64,000 bases of DNA, taken from Diabrotica undecimpunctata. Its lineage: Eukaryota; Arthropoda; Insecta; Coleoptera; Chrysomelidae. Position 1 is the first letter of the stretch, and every line of letters starts with the position of its first letter. The position numbers and the translations under genes are program-made. Of the stretch, positions 10,036 to 21,249 are shown piece after piece. Where the stretch lies: positions 48,677,991-48,741,990 of the forward strand of contig NC_092807.1 in NCBI RefSeq assembly GCF_040954645.1, read 5' to 3'. The notes beneath the pieces are model-generated. The model was not told where the DNA came from, ran no database searches, and saw only the letters and a program-made list of their open reading frames with translations.

Positions 10036-10194
10036 TATAAAATCAGAATTTGGTATTTATTGAAAGTAAACTAAATGCACGACCAAATACTTGTCGGAAT
10101 AGTATTATGAGGTTTTTTTCTGATTTTTTTTTTTCATAATTTACTATGAAATCACTAACAGGAGAATTTTACTGTAATCATGACATGTGTTTGT
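10036..10194 (+). repeat. probable Penelope-like terminal segment, copy 1
   Basis: It matches the reverse complement of 38641-38803 over its whole length (shared AAATCAGAATTTGGT, TTTACTATG and ATCACTAAC stretches). It follows the GIY-YIG remnant directly. Confidence 0.7.
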
Positions 10195-10423
10195 CCTTTT
10201 AAAAACGAATTACATGCTATGATTTCGTGTAATCGAATGAATTATCTTACAAGTAAAGTCGTTCCAGGAACGCAACTCAACAATATTGGCAATAACATTT
10301 TAAAGTCGTATACTTTAAAATGTATAATGTATATCTGAATTGTCAATATAAATAAGTCAGATAAAATTAAATTATTAGAAGAATTTTTCACCAAGTAATA
10401 AAAAAACTAAATTTGTTTAATTT
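10195..10423. other. no gene seen
   Basis: AT-rich sequence between two Penelope-related segments. Confidence 0.5.
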
Positions 10424-10562
10424 ACTAATGTTTATATTTTGAGAACGATTTCCGAAGTGGAAATTGAAACGTCAATAAACTTACTTTAACCGTTAATTGT
10501 GGCTTATTCCCATTTAAATAGTAATTACTTTAAAATGCCACAAGAAAATAACTTCAGAACTG
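10424..10562 (+). repeat. Penelope-type mosaic repeat with hammerhead-like hairpin, copy 1
   Basis: GAGAACGA, TTTCC, GAAGT, GGAAA, TTGAAACGTC (10441-10473) forms a 5-bp hairpin placed like hammerhead stem II and is followed by GAAAC. The left core is GAACGA rather than CUGANGA, so catalysis is doubtful. The segment 10424-10520 recurs inverted at 16797-16893, while the adjoining 10514-10562 recurs in direct orientation at 16893-16938. Confidence 0.6.
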
Positions 10563-10699
10563 AATTATTAAATTTTAAGTGGAAGACTGAAAAAGAAAAT
10601 ATCCCAATAGTAGACAATAGGATCAATGAAATTTGTCTTACACATTCCAAGAGTTTAAAGAAGCTTTACAAAAATCAATGATGTGACCTAATGATATTT

Positions 10700-11904
10700 C
10701 ATTTATTTTTATAAAAAAAACCTTTCACTCTCAGGTACTAATCCAACTAGATATATTTAACCAGTTAGGTAAAAAGAAATAAGAATAAGACTTACTTTCA
10801 ATCAATTTATTCTACTACCATCGACCGGTTTCGCATACTATAATTTGCTATGCATCTTCGGGTCAACGGTACATGGTAAACTAAATGCTGAAAATATAAT
10901 AACCCGTATTAGGGTACTGTCTGGTACAGAATATACAGCAATGTTGCCAATATTATATGTGTGTGACTATTAAATATGATTTTAAAATTGTTTAAATAAA
11001 ACAAAATAAGAATTAAGTGAAAAAACAATCTAGTAAAATTAAAATTAAATCAATAAATATTACTTACATACCGATACAAGGATTATTAGTAAATGTTTGA
11101 GAAAATATATTTAAAAAACTGTTATGGTCAACAAGTGACAGGTGATTATCGGTTGTACTGCAACTATTAAACGAATAAAGGGAAAGTTTTTGTGGGGAAA
11201 AGATATTAACAACTAGACTAGGAATGTAGGCATTATGTAATTTTTTTGTTGAAATTAAATATAATGTGTTATATTATTTAAAAGGTATTTATATTTATTC
11301 AAGAGGTATATTATGGAAATGTGTGTTAATTTATTGAAATTATTCATTTAGAACAGACAGCACTGTGATATTGTAGAAAAAGTTAGATGTCCTATTTTTG
11401 ATATAAGTTTGGGTGTGCACTAACTCTAACTTGTAATTATCAAATTATGATAAACTAATTTTGGTCTGTATTTGGGCAGAAAAGAAATTATTGTGATGTC
11501 AATTAAAATAAAGTTAAAAACACTTAAGGATAAACACATTCAAAAATACAAAACAGACTTGCATTTATCTAAAAGACCTCTCAACTTATGACAACCATGT
11601 TCACTTTCCAACGAGTTACGCCCTAGCCTCTAAACTTTTTTCCATACTCCTTTTTTCTTTGATTTTAGCAAGGTTTTTACTGCCGGATGCCTTTTGTAGA
11701 TGCAAACCCTCGTCCTTTATCCAAACTTGGGATTGGCACTGATAGTTATAGAGCTACTCAATTCACCCAGCGACTACCAGAAGCGGAGTTCCCCTCCCCC
11801 TGTTTACTTCTGACATACCTGTCAAATATAGACCAAATATTAAATTAAGTATAATATATAAATAAATATTATTTGATAGTTAATTTAATTATTTTATAAA
11901 CTAA
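10700..11904. other. no gene seen; carries one hammerhead-like motif
   Basis: AT-rich with no supportable frame. The part around 11640-11815 is less AT-rich (CCGGATGCC, CACCCAGCGACTACCAG) and may be a repeat end that I cannot name. Confidence 0.45.
10824..10863 (-). ncRNA. degenerate hammerhead-like motif
   Basis: On the minus strand CCGAAGA (one change from CUGANGA), GCATA, loop, TATGC (perfect 5-bp stem II), GAAACCGGTC. The layout matches Penelope-type hammerheads, but the changed core base makes activity uncertain. Confidence 0.4.
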
Positions 11905-11905
11905 C

Positions 11906-12800
11906 TTCTTCTTCTGCTTCTACCTACTTTATAAATAGGCTTAATGCCTGTTTTACTTCGGTTTTTAGCCTCAATTGACGTTGTCTGACCATATTTTCCC
12001 CGGTCGTCTCAATGATCTTCTTCCATTTGGCGATTTGTCTCTTGCTATTCGTACTATTCAATTTTCTGTCATTCTTTCGATTTGTTGATTCCATTCCACT
12101 TTTTTTCTTTTGGTCCACGCGTTTATTTCCTCTATACCACATCTAGCTCGTATTTCCTCACTTCTTACTATGTCTCTTAGAGTTTGGTTTGTTATTTTTC
12201 GTAAGACTTTCATTTCTGTTGTTTCCAGTAGTCTTTGTGTTTTCGCCGTATCTGTTCTTGTTTCCGCTGTGTACGTCATTATCGGTCTTATTGTTGATTT
12301 ATATATCCTGGTTTTCGTTTTCGTTGTGAGGTATTTGTTTCTCCAGATTGTGTTGTTGATACATCCTACTGCTCTGTTTGCCACGTTCACTTGTTTTTGT
12401 TCTTCTTCTTCCACTTTTCCGTAGCTTGACAGTTTTTTTTTCCAAGTATTCAGTTTCCATCACTTGTTCTATTATTTTGTTATTTACGACTAGTTTACAT
12501 CGTCCCGGTTCCGCTGATATCACTATCGTTTTAGTTTTCTCTGTTGAGATCTCCATGTTGTATATGAGCGCCATATCTTTGAATTCTTTAATTAATCTTT
12601 GTAGGTCATCTTTATTTTCGGCTGTTATTATGGCGTCGTCGGCGTAGCATATTATCCTTATTCCCCTTTCTCCCATTCTATATCCTCCTCTTTTTTTAAC
12701 TTTCTTTAAACTAACTAATAAACTAACTAACACGTTTAAAAATAATATTTGTATTTTTATATGAAAATACTTTAAAATGAGAAATATCATAAACATTTAA
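11906..12800 (-). pseudogene. non-LTR reverse transcriptase, 3' half, (GAA)n-tailed
   Basis: The minus-strand frame reads IICYADDAIITAENKDDLQ, the YADD catalytic box, then MEISTEKTKTIVIS. After a frameshift it continues NRAVGCINNTIWRNKYLTTK, IRPIMTYTAETRTDTAK and WTKRKKVEWNQQIERM, the thumb and C-terminal region. The 3' end reaches GAAGAAGAAG (complement at 11906-11916), the same tail type as at 54006-54020. It is the same family as the plus-strand remnant at 53088-54020 (shared NRA.GC.N.TIWRNK and IRPIMTY..ET). The 5' truncation is near 12800. Confidence 0.8.
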
Positions 12801-12904
12801 ACATATGATTCAATATTTTAACTAAAAGGATGACATTTATGACTTTTAAATTTTGACAATCGTTAATCGAATCTTTTAGTGACAGATATCCTTTTAATTT
12901 TTTA

Positions 12905-13620
12905 CTTCTCATTTAATGTCTATATTTGAGACGTAGAAATTTAGTTTTTTTATTAAAATGTCATAATTTACACAATCAAAAGATTTGGCATAGTCACAAA
13001 AAACAGTGGCAGTATAAAGATTATTGTTTAGTGCTTGATAGACCTCATGTAAGACAGAAAACATAGCATCGCTGATACATTTATTAGATATAAAGCCGAA
13101 CTGACTTTGTGATAAAATGTTGTTTTCAACGAGATAGGAGATAAGTGGGGCTTTTATAAGTCTCTCAATAATTTTGGATAGGACAGGTAGTAAGGCAATA
13201 GGTCTATAGTTGCAGACATTAGATTTATCACCACCCTTATGATCAGAAACAATAATGGCTGTCTTTAGGCACCCTGGAAATATAACTTTTTTAAAGGAAT
13301 CGTTAATTAGTGAAACCATCAGTACTACAGAAATATTTGCTTTTGATACTACTGATTGTTTGGATCAGTTCAGATTAATCAGAATGAATTCGAGACCTTC
13401 TTTGAATTGGGGAGATAGGAAATAGGATCTTGTTGTGGCAAAATAGCTGATGTTATATTTTTATTGACATTAACGAAGTATTTATTTAGATTTTCAGAGT
13501 ATGGAAGGTAAACTGTTTGAGCTGTGTTAGTTTTATTTCGAAGATCGTTTATTATGGACCAAGTTTCCCTTGCAACATTTTTAGAGCTTCCCAGAAGATT
13601 CTTAACTTCGCTTCAAAACC
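12905..13620 (-). pseudogene. non-LTR reverse transcriptase, N-terminal palm/fingers fragment
   Basis: The minus strand carries ARETWSIINDLRNKTN (13500s), then after stops FPGCLKTAIIVSDHKGGDKS, NYRPIALLPVLSKIIERL, ILSQSQFGFISNKC and VFCDYAKSFDCVNYDIL. These are RT boxes 1 to 3 of a Jockey/CR1-type element; the D of the F.D..K.FD motif is the first catalytic Asp. The fragment stops before the YADD box. Two or more stops lie in the 13320-13500 part. It is unrelated to the RT at 11906-12800 despite sharing the strand and lying next to it. Confidence 0.75.
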
Positions 13621-14009
13621 AAACAAAAAATTACGAGTTAGAAAATGAAGGTGATAGAATTAAAATTTTATTATAACAAGAATTATACCTTTTGTAGTAC
13701 AGCTCCCACATTTTCTTTAAAATCATGATCACTTCAAAAATATATGTTTCTTGATTTATGAAAATACTCTATTTGAATACGTACCGTTTTGTAAAGTTTT
13801 ATATATAGCGTTCTTCAGTTACGAGTAACACTATACTACATTGGTATGAAAGGAATAAGAGGTATTTACAATTTGGGCTTTATATAACACTCTGCTCTTT
13901 TCTGTCATTTCTATAATGGCATCCGATGCGGCTAGTATCTAATCAATACCCGTATGTTAGGCCAGTGTATATGGGTTACTTTTATAGTATAGTTGTCCAT
14001 AATACATAC
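13621..14009. other. no gene seen; left flank of the TIR element
   Basis: AT-rich. The last four bases, ATAC (14006-14009), are the left target duplication of the element that follows. Confidence 0.6.
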
Positions 14010-14036
14010 CGTCGGTATACTGCGAAAACCAGGTAA
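14010..14036 (+). repeat. left terminal inverted repeat
   Basis: 27 bp, perfect inverted match to 16708-16734; preceded by ATAC. Confidence 0.9.
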
Positions 14037-14589
14037 TTGACAAATTTTAAAATATTGAGTTAAGTATACCAAAATTCTCAGCTTTTTTCGCTCTACATAT
14101 AGGTAAAACCCAATAAATGATACGACCTACCATTCAGCAGATAATTTGTGTAATAAACAAATAACTTACATCTAACCAACTTTTTATTTTCAAATAAAAC
14201 AATATATCGCTGCTTACTTCCATAAAATCAAAGTTCTGTTGCATGTAAAACAAAGTAAGCCCACATATATTATTATGCCGGACAACAATATATTTCTACT
14301 ACTGCATACCATATTCAGTAAAAATGTGATAAGTGTCATTAATACATTTTATGTGTATGATTAATAAATAAAATTTCTCTTTCATATCGCCTAGCAAAAA
14401 CCTTTAAGTACACTTATTTCATTCTACCTGAAAACGGGTTGAGTTAAAATTTAGAAATGATTACTAAGCTAAAACCATAAATGATCTTATAACACATACA
14501 CAGATAGAATAACTGAAGACAGCAGTTCAATTCTTCATGATTTTCAGAACAATATAGTCTTAATAAAGGAATCCATTTTTGATAGTGAC

Positions 14590-16225
14590 TTTACAGATGT
14601 AGACCCCACATATCAGCAAAGTGAAGAGGGATCGCTCTCTCTAGGAAGTCTATATGAATTACACACAGCTGTCCTTGATAGCCTAAATGATGAGAAAAAA
14701 GATACTGAAATAGGTGCACCCACGAACAATTTAGTGTCAACTGAAATAGCTAGTTGGATATTAAATCTACTTATAATAAGACAAAGTATGGAAAGACGTA
14801 CGTCCACTAAAACGTTGGAGAAAAGCTAACTCCAAAGATTGGGTAATAAATGTCGCAAAAGGAGGCGTGCCAAATAAAACAAACAGTAAAACGTCTCATA
14901 TTGAGTCTTTTCCAAACATGGGCCCACATTATATTCGCCAAAGTTCAAAGCGTAGGTATTTGGACAAAAATTTAAGTATAAGAAAAATGTACCAACTTTA
15001 TATAAATGACTGTGAGCAGAAGAAACTGGAAGGTGTTGGCGAAATTACATATCGAAGAATATTTTCTAACGACTATAATTTAAGCTTTTTTGTTCCTAAA
15101 AAAGATCAATGTTTAGTTTGTAATAAATGTGATAGGGCTAATCCAACTGACAAATCGGATTTAGAAGACAATTACAGAGAACATCACAAAATAAATGAAG
15201 TATATAATCTTGAAAAACAAAATGATAAGAAAATATCTAATAAACAACGGGATTTTGTTTCAATTACTTTCGATCTACAGGCCGTACTACAGATTCCAAG
15301 TGGATTGACTGGACAACTATATTATTCTCGAAAATTATGCGTCTACAATTTATGTATATATGAAGCCGCATTACTGTTTTGCCTGGTCAGAAATTAACGG
15401 TAGCCGAGGAAGTTCTAAAACAAGAAGCATTATACTCCACTACTTATCAAAATGTGTTCCAGAATATGTAAGTGAAATAAGTTTATTTTCTGATACCTGC
15501 GGAGAACAGAATCGTAATCAGCATATTGCAGCCTTACTGGTTATGGGCTGTTCGAAATATAGACCATTTAAATATTATTGAACACAAATTTTTAGAGTCT
15601 GGACATTCTTATATTTAAGTTGACTATATGCATAGTAGTAACGAAACCGCTAAAAAACACAGATCTATCTATGGGATGCCAGATTACTTGTCTGTTTTCC
15701 AAAATGCAAGAGGAACTAAAAATATCAAGATTGAGGATAAAAAAGTATGTATAGAACCATACAAATGTAAAGAATTTAAATACTACGACTTTTATGATTT
15801 AAAAAAATTGTCACACACTTTAATTAAAAACCGGACAAAAGACCACAACGGGGAAAAATAATGTAGTTGCAGATAAAAAGAGTGACATTCGTGAAAGGAG
15901 AGATAAACAGAATCTATTTTAATTATGACATGTCAACTAGCTTCAATTATATCCTTACTGATACTTCACGGCAGTCAAATAGAAAAAAGCACGCTAAGTA
16001 CTAATACAAGCAATTTTGAAGAACTTTAGCGACTTTATGATGCACATTTGCCAATTAGCATAGCAAAAAAGAGAGATTTGGTACAGCTATGTGATAAGGG
16101 AGTGATACCTGAGAAATATCATGGGTGGTATCGTAATTTGAAAACGAGAAATGATGTAACAGACATCTTACCAGAGCCTGCTTTCATTTCAGTGACGAAT
16201 CGGACGAAGAAGGCTCATAATAATA
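14590..16225 (+). pseudogene. DDE-like putative transposase, copy B (DUF7869-type)
   Basis: An acidic lead (DPTYQQSEEGSLSLGSL) is followed after a frame change by NSKDWVINVAK, then the main frame: HYIRQSSKRRYLDKNLSIRK, KMYQLYINDC, LSFFVPKKDQCLVCNKC (a possible zinc-binding Cys cluster), DFVSITFDLQAVLQIPSG and YYSRKLCVYNLCIYEA. Further frames give FAWSEINGSRGSSKTRSI, LFSDTCGEQNRNQ, KFLESGHSY and KKHRSIYGMPDYLSVF, and the typical ending ISIAKKRDLVQLCDKGVIP..YHGWY. At least four frameshifts or stops make it inactive. The usual Cys-rich N-terminal third seen in copy A is missing, which suggests an internal deletion near 14820. Catalytic roles for the D of FDLQA and of FSDTC are inferred. Confidence 0.65.
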
Positions 16226-16707
16226 ATATTGTTATTATTATATTCAGAATAAATTAATTTTTTTCTATAAAACTGCCTATCATTCATATAAATAATAGCT
16301 ATAACTACAAACAGCTGTTTCAAATTTTCAGGGAAAACCAGTTAAATGTCATAAATATCGACTAATACCTTAAAACATTGCTATTACCTAGTAAAAGCCT
16401 CATATCTCGATCACAAAACTGGAAAATATTATACTTGGTTTATTATATTTGTGTTAAATATGTTCTTTGAAGAGTAATTGATTTATTTAGATTTACAGGT
16501 AAAACCAGGTAAGTGATAGCATTTCCAACTTAAATTTAGGATTAGTCAGATAGGTGTCTCAACTTTTTCAAACTAAAGATAGAATATCATTTTAGATATA
16601 TGTATCTTTCACTAGGATACCTAATATCAAAAACAAGCTGACTGCTTAATTCACAATAAAAAACTAAACTTTAAAAACGTTTTTTCTCGATTTGGGTATT
16701 CCGACAT

Positions 16708-16734
16708 TTACCTGGTTTTCGCAGTATACCGACG
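16708..16734 (-). repeat. right terminal inverted repeat
   Basis: 27 bp, perfect inverted match to 14010-14036; followed by ATAC. Confidence 0.9.
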
Positions 16735-16796
16735 ATACTATCAAATCCTTTTATAAATATATTAAGGATTTAATAATTTCTTTGTTACTATTTAAA

Positions 16797-16938
16797 TGGG
16801 AATAAGCCACAATTAAAAGTTAAATTACGTTTATTGACGTTTCAATTTCCACTTCGGAAATCGTTCTCAAAATACAAACATTAGTAAATTTAAATAGTAA
16901 TTACTTTAAAATGCCACAAGAAATAACTTTAGAACAAT
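16797..16938 (-). repeat. Penelope-type mosaic repeat, copy 2
   Basis: 16797-16893 is the inverted copy of 10424-10520, including the hairpin and GAAACGTC. 16893-16938 is a direct copy of 10514-10562. The relative inversion of the two modules is typical of rearranged Penelope-like insertions. Confidence 0.6.
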
Positions 16939-17289
16939 TTATTTGTTGTAACAAGTTATATTTTAAGAGATCTTATTATGCTGTTACGAATAACAAAAAA
17001 AAAAAAAGAAAAGGCTAAGTGTTTGTCATACACTTAAATGCAAGGTATTTTTTAATAATTTTTTGAGGAATATAAATAAAGCAACTACAAAGGTCTGACT
17101 TAAAATACGAGGATTAACTTGGACGTAATAATTATACTACGTAACTTCAACGAAAAAGGACACGGGGATAAAGGTAAGGCGCAAAGAAAAGCAAGTACGA
17201 GAAGCACGGAAATAAAGGTAAGGCGTATAGGAAAGCAAGTTGGACACCAGAAAGTAAATTGATGAAAGTTAAAGAATAAGGAAAAAAAT
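16939..17289. other. no gene seen
   Basis: AT-rich, becoming more GC-rich from 17150. A ~25-bp block with ATAAAGGTAAGGCG occurs twice (about 17170 and 17212). Confidence 0.5.
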
Positions 17290-17502
17290 GAAGGATGAAG
17301 AAAAAGATGCAGTGAATGACTGGTGGGAAGCCAACAGTAAAGTTGCGGTGCGAGTGGGGGAGGAAGTGCTAGGAAAAACGTCTGGTTAGGGGTCTCCTAG
17401 AGACAAATAAATTTGGTGGTGGAACAATGAAATGTAACACAAGGTTAGATAAAATAAAGAAGCTAGAAAGAGGCATGACATGTCTAAAAGAGAGAAAGTT
17501 AA

Positions 17503-17565
<63 letters not shown>

Positions 17566-18250
17566 AGATAACAAACAGGGAAGTAAAGTGCGCTGTAACT
17601 ACGGCTGAGGAAAGGTCGTTTGCACAGCTGTATGAAAAATTGGAAACACCCGAGGGGATGAAAAGGTTATACAACATTTCTTAAGCTAAGGATTTGCCCA
17701 TATGCGGCAGAATAATAGTGCGGAAGAAGGAGTGTTAAGCGTCGATATTAAAATCAAGTAAAGATGATATGAGTACTTTAAAATGTTGAGAAATAAAGAA
17801 CACCAGAGAAGAGACAGAGGATGTAGGATTCCGGGGATAATTGTTATAGTTAAGTTGTTAATAATTCCGGGATAATGTAATACCGGGGATATCTAAAGCA
17901 TTAGTCAAGGCGTTAAATAGGATGAGGAATGGTAAGGCAGTAGGAGTTGATGGAATACCTGTGGAGGTTTAAAAGGCTCTAGGAGAGGAAGGGGTTGATA
18001 TTTTGCGGCAAATGATGAGCGTATATATGAAATTTTCTAGTGACGGTCGGTTTGCACAAAGGCTCTTCACTGAGTCCTTATCTCTTTATTCTTGTTACAG
18101 ATTTACTAACAGAGAAAGTTAGGAAGGCGACTCCTTGGTCAATGCTCTTTGCTGATGATATATTATTAGCAGAAAACATCAAAGCTACGCATTCACGCTA
18201 CGTAAATGCGAAATCTTTTTGGAAATACAAAAGTGCTCTGCTAGATTTTT
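17290..18250 (+). pseudogene. non-LTR reverse transcriptase, RTE-like, split by (TA)n
   Basis: The start reads VAVRVGEEVLGKTSG and WWWNNEM, a linker typical of insect RTE-type ORFs, then TRLDKIKKLERGMTCLKERK. A pure (TA)n tract follows, then NREVKCAVTTAEERSFAQLY. After stops: LNRMRNGKAVGVDGIPVEV (RT box 1), then TVGLHKGSSLSPYLFILVTD and MLFADDILLAENI (the catalytic ADD). The boxes between GVDIL and the GLHKGS motif are deleted near 18030. The repeat lies inside the coding frame rather than at an element end, so it arose or was inserted after integration. Confidence 0.75.
17505..17563. repeat. (TA)n microsatellite, about 59 bp
   Basis: Pure AT dinucleotide run inside the RTE-like reading frame. 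Confidence 0.95.
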
Positions 18251-18420
18251 GCTATATTTTTATTAGCCTAGTCATTGTTTTCTTAACTACCCTAATTCAA
18301 AACTCTGTGCCAACTAGTATTTATTTTTTAAATGTTTAAATATTGAAAATATGAAAAAGTGTATTACAAAAATTATAAATTTTAACTATTGTAAGAGAAA
18401 TCGAATCGTGAGTCCTTTAT

Positions 18421-18717
18421 AATAATAGTAATAGTCTCCCGTTTTATACCGCTTCGCGGCTTTGGGAGTATAGCAGGGTAGTCTGCTATATCTAGGGCCT
18501 ACGGTATACAAGGAAGGTAACATGGCCAGTGCTACGCTTCAACCGCCTATTATTACCCCTGGTTTTACCCAAGGTACTCATTTTATTCAGGCTGAGTCGA
18601 CCTGGGGCCTATAGACATTTTTAAAAATATCTAGTTGTTCTTGCCGGCGGTAGGATTCGAACTCCGGACCACCGGCGTGCGAGGCAAGCATCCTACCGCT
18701 TGCGCTACGCAGGCCCT
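18421..18717 (-). mobile_element. tRNA-derived SINE with target-site duplication
   Basis: On the minus strand the head contains TAGCGCAAGCG (A box, TRGYNNARNNG) and GTTCGAATC (B box), giving an internal pol III promoter in a GC-rich tRNA-like 5' part (CTTGCCTCGCACGCCGG). A body of unrelated sequence follows and ends in ATTATTATT-type repeats at the low-coordinate side. The flanks TCGTGAGTCCTTTAT (18406-18420) and TCGTGAGTCCCTTTTAT (18718-18734) are an imperfect target duplication. It needs a LINE partner; which of the local LINEs shares its 3' tail is not clear. Confidence 0.85.
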
Positions 18718-18734
18718 TCGTGAGTCCCTTTTAT

Positions 18735-19425
18735 GAATATAAAATAACTGAAATCAAGTTAAGTTTTAGTAAATACAATGGAATTGTTATATTTCACAGA
18801 ATACTTACCAGGTATAAAATATTCAAATTGAAATAATTTTATTATATCTATTACATTAATTACCTAATTGTAAAGGAGGGTCGGGACACCATGCGCACCT
18901 ATTGTTAAAAGATTAAAAGATTTGTATTTATTGGCTACATCCATAGACCTGAGTGAAGTGTATTGCCAATCAAGGAGTGTTGGCTGCAGTTTTAATCGGA
19001 TGTTGGAATAATATCGCCCTCTTCACTATTATTTAACTTTGGCAATAAATTGCAAATATAGCACCTCTGTACTGTCCCTGAGTTTGTTTTATACTAAGTA
19101 CAATAGTTGTTGAGTAATTTTTAATAGTAAACACCAGTGTACATTCATCTAAGAACGATCACGTCTGTAGTTGATTTTTAACTCTTGAAATGTGAAAACG
19201 TGCATTTTTTTATACCGGACGAAAAAGTATGGCTTTACGCCTCCAAAACTAGAACTTAAAGTTCGGAATTTATGCCCAGTGTGTTAGGTGAAAAATATGA
19301 AGATAGCCAAAAGTAGTAAAAGGTTGAAGTAAAAGTACAATACAAAAAAATTATTAAAAATAATTAATTATTATATAAATATAATAATTGTGAAGGAGCT
19401 AAATGAATTGGAGAAGCTTTGTAGC
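18735..19425. other. no gene seen
   Basis: AT-rich; no supportable frame, repeat or structured RNA noticed. Confidence 0.55.
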
Positions 19426-20420
19426 ACACAGTGGTTTTTAAAAATTACTTGTTTTATTTTAACCTAAGCAACCACGGTTTAGTTGAGATGCGAAAAATTA
19501 ATAAAAGTCGAGCAGAATCATGTGGTATTTCAAAATTTTTATTTGAATTAGCTAGCTTAATATTTGAGCTTCCTCTTAATAGCTTGATATTGACTTGCCA
19601 CAAGGGGCAGTAAAGAAGTGAAAATTAAGAGGGTGGTAATAAATTTGTAAAAACCTATCAAAATACTGTGGTACTTCAAAAATATATATTTTTTAAAATT
19701 CTGCTCTCGAATATTTAGCTAGCGGGAACGTTTCCAAATAAAATTGCTTTAGCGATGGAAAATTATCAGGGTGGTGAAAGTGTAGCAAAAACTTACCAGA
19801 ACACTTTTTTATTTCAATTATAAGTAGAGTACAGTGAAATATAAAAAAAAAATATGTTCGCCATAAATTTTAACTAAACGGAATAATTGATTGATATATA
19901 GTACAGTAAAATTGTAAAAATAGATTTTTTATCACCTTAAAAAGAATTATTGACTTTCCACATGGGTTAGTTGAGGGTGAAAAATTACTAGGGTGGTAAT
20001 AAATTTATAAAAACCAAGCAGAACACTGTGGTATTTCAAAAATAATTTTTATTAATTCCGCTGGCTCGAATATTAAGCTAGCAGGAACGTTTCCAAATAA
20101 GATTGGTTTGGGGGTGCAAGATTATCAGGATGATTAAAGTTTAGTAAACTTTTAAAAAACACTTGTTCATTTCAGTTATAAGTAGAGGCAGTGAATTTGA
20201 AAAAAAGAATCTATCCCCTTAAATTTTAATCTCACAGAATTATTGACTTTTCATAATATAAAAAAAACTAATAAATTCCTAAAAACCTAGAACATTGTGG
20301 TATATCATAAATATATTTTTTTTTCGAATTCCACTAGTTTTAACCGTAAACCAGCAAAATCGTTCCCTTTACGTGTGGTTTGGTGGTGAAAAATTATTAG
20401 GGTGGTAATAAATTAGTGAA
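19426..20420. repeat. decayed tandem repeat, period about 361 bp
   Basis: GGGTGGTAATAAAT recurs at 19631, 19992 and 20399, and GGAACGTTTCCAAATAA at about 19723 and 20085, giving a ~361-bp spacing. A third landmark, GTGGTAYTTCAAAA, recurs near 19530, 19665 and 20030. The units are heavily diverged and some are shortened. This is satellite-like or an element with internal repeats; it has no coding content. Confidence 0.7.
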
Positions 20421-21249
20421 AATGGGTGAAAAAATATTACGTAGGTTAAATTGGATTCCGCTCATTTGTCTCCGCTGGCTTAAGTGTCCCTTTCAAAACA
20501 GCGTTTTCAAGTTTTTCACATCGCTCACTATACACTACAGTCACGTTCTAAGGTACGTAACGCCCCTAAAGAAATTTTTCACACTAGTCAAATTTGAATT
20601 TTTAAATATTTTTTAGGAGAGCTCTAAAAGTTGTAATAACTTAGACAGTTCCTCTAACCAGGATTGTAACAATAATTGACATATCATTATTCTTGATTGT
20701 TCTTCTTTTTTTTTTCTTATTAAAGAAGTCAGCCCCAATAAGTTTTTTTAGCCAATAATATTAATCCATTGAAAATTTACAATATAGTTAAATTTTCGAA
20801 AGAACTCAATTTTATTTTTTTTATGTCACACTAGTTTATTATTGTGTTTTTATTGCTTAGTTACCGACTACGCAATACTGTACTTTATGCGGAATTAAAG
20901 TGTACTTTATGGACCGAACGCATGTGTTCTACATGGTTTTCTGTCACTCAGTGCTGTAATTTTTCATATTCCTTGTCGTAGGCATCTCTCGACATTTGTG
21001 GTAGTAACTATTGCGTTACTCCGCTATTTATTAAATTTGGTTAGGGATCTCAAAATTATCTTGCATTTTCGCGGTTTGAGTTTGACACGTTTGACAGCAT
21101 TTCCGTAGCGTAGCAACATAACGTGGACGATAGAATGTCTACTAATAAATGTATTGTCAAAATAAAATCGAATTTTCGGATTTTTTAGAACATATTTATT
21201 TAGAGAGGCAATAACGAACTAGTATGACATAAAAGTTTGTACGCACCGC
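20421..21249. other. no gene seen
   Basis: AT-rich to 20880, then moderately mixed; no coding or structural signal recognised. Confidence 0.5.

Larger units (their letters stand above)
14010..16734 (+). mobile_element. DNA transposon with 27-bp TIRs carrying DDE-like copy B
   Basis: The 27-bp sequence at 14010-14036 (CGTCGGTATACTGCGAAAAC onward) is repeated perfectly inverted at 16708-16734. It is flanked by ATAC at 14006-14009 and 16735-16738, a 4-bp target duplication. Degenerate copies of the inner part (GTAAAACC..GTAAATGA-like) recur below the ends near 14100, 16325 and 16495, as subterminal transposase-binding repeats often do. The only coding content is the DDE-like gene, which makes it the best transposase candidate. 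A TIR plus 4-bp TSD layout would be compatible with Sola-like or other 4-bp-TSD superfamilies, but I cannot assign one. Confidence 0.8.

Noticed and set aside
10499..10681. 60-codon open frame MAYSHLNSNYFKMPQ
   Set aside because: It overlaps the dispersed Penelope-type mosaic repeat and matches no family; likely chance.
12110..12647. Plus-strand hydrophobic frames that look like membrane proteins
   Set aside because: Antisense of a Lys-rich reverse transcriptase; hydrophobicity is a strand artefact.
17369..17677. Minus-strand frames with poly(Tyr-Ile)
   Set aside because: Antisense shadow of the RTE-like remnant and microsatellite.
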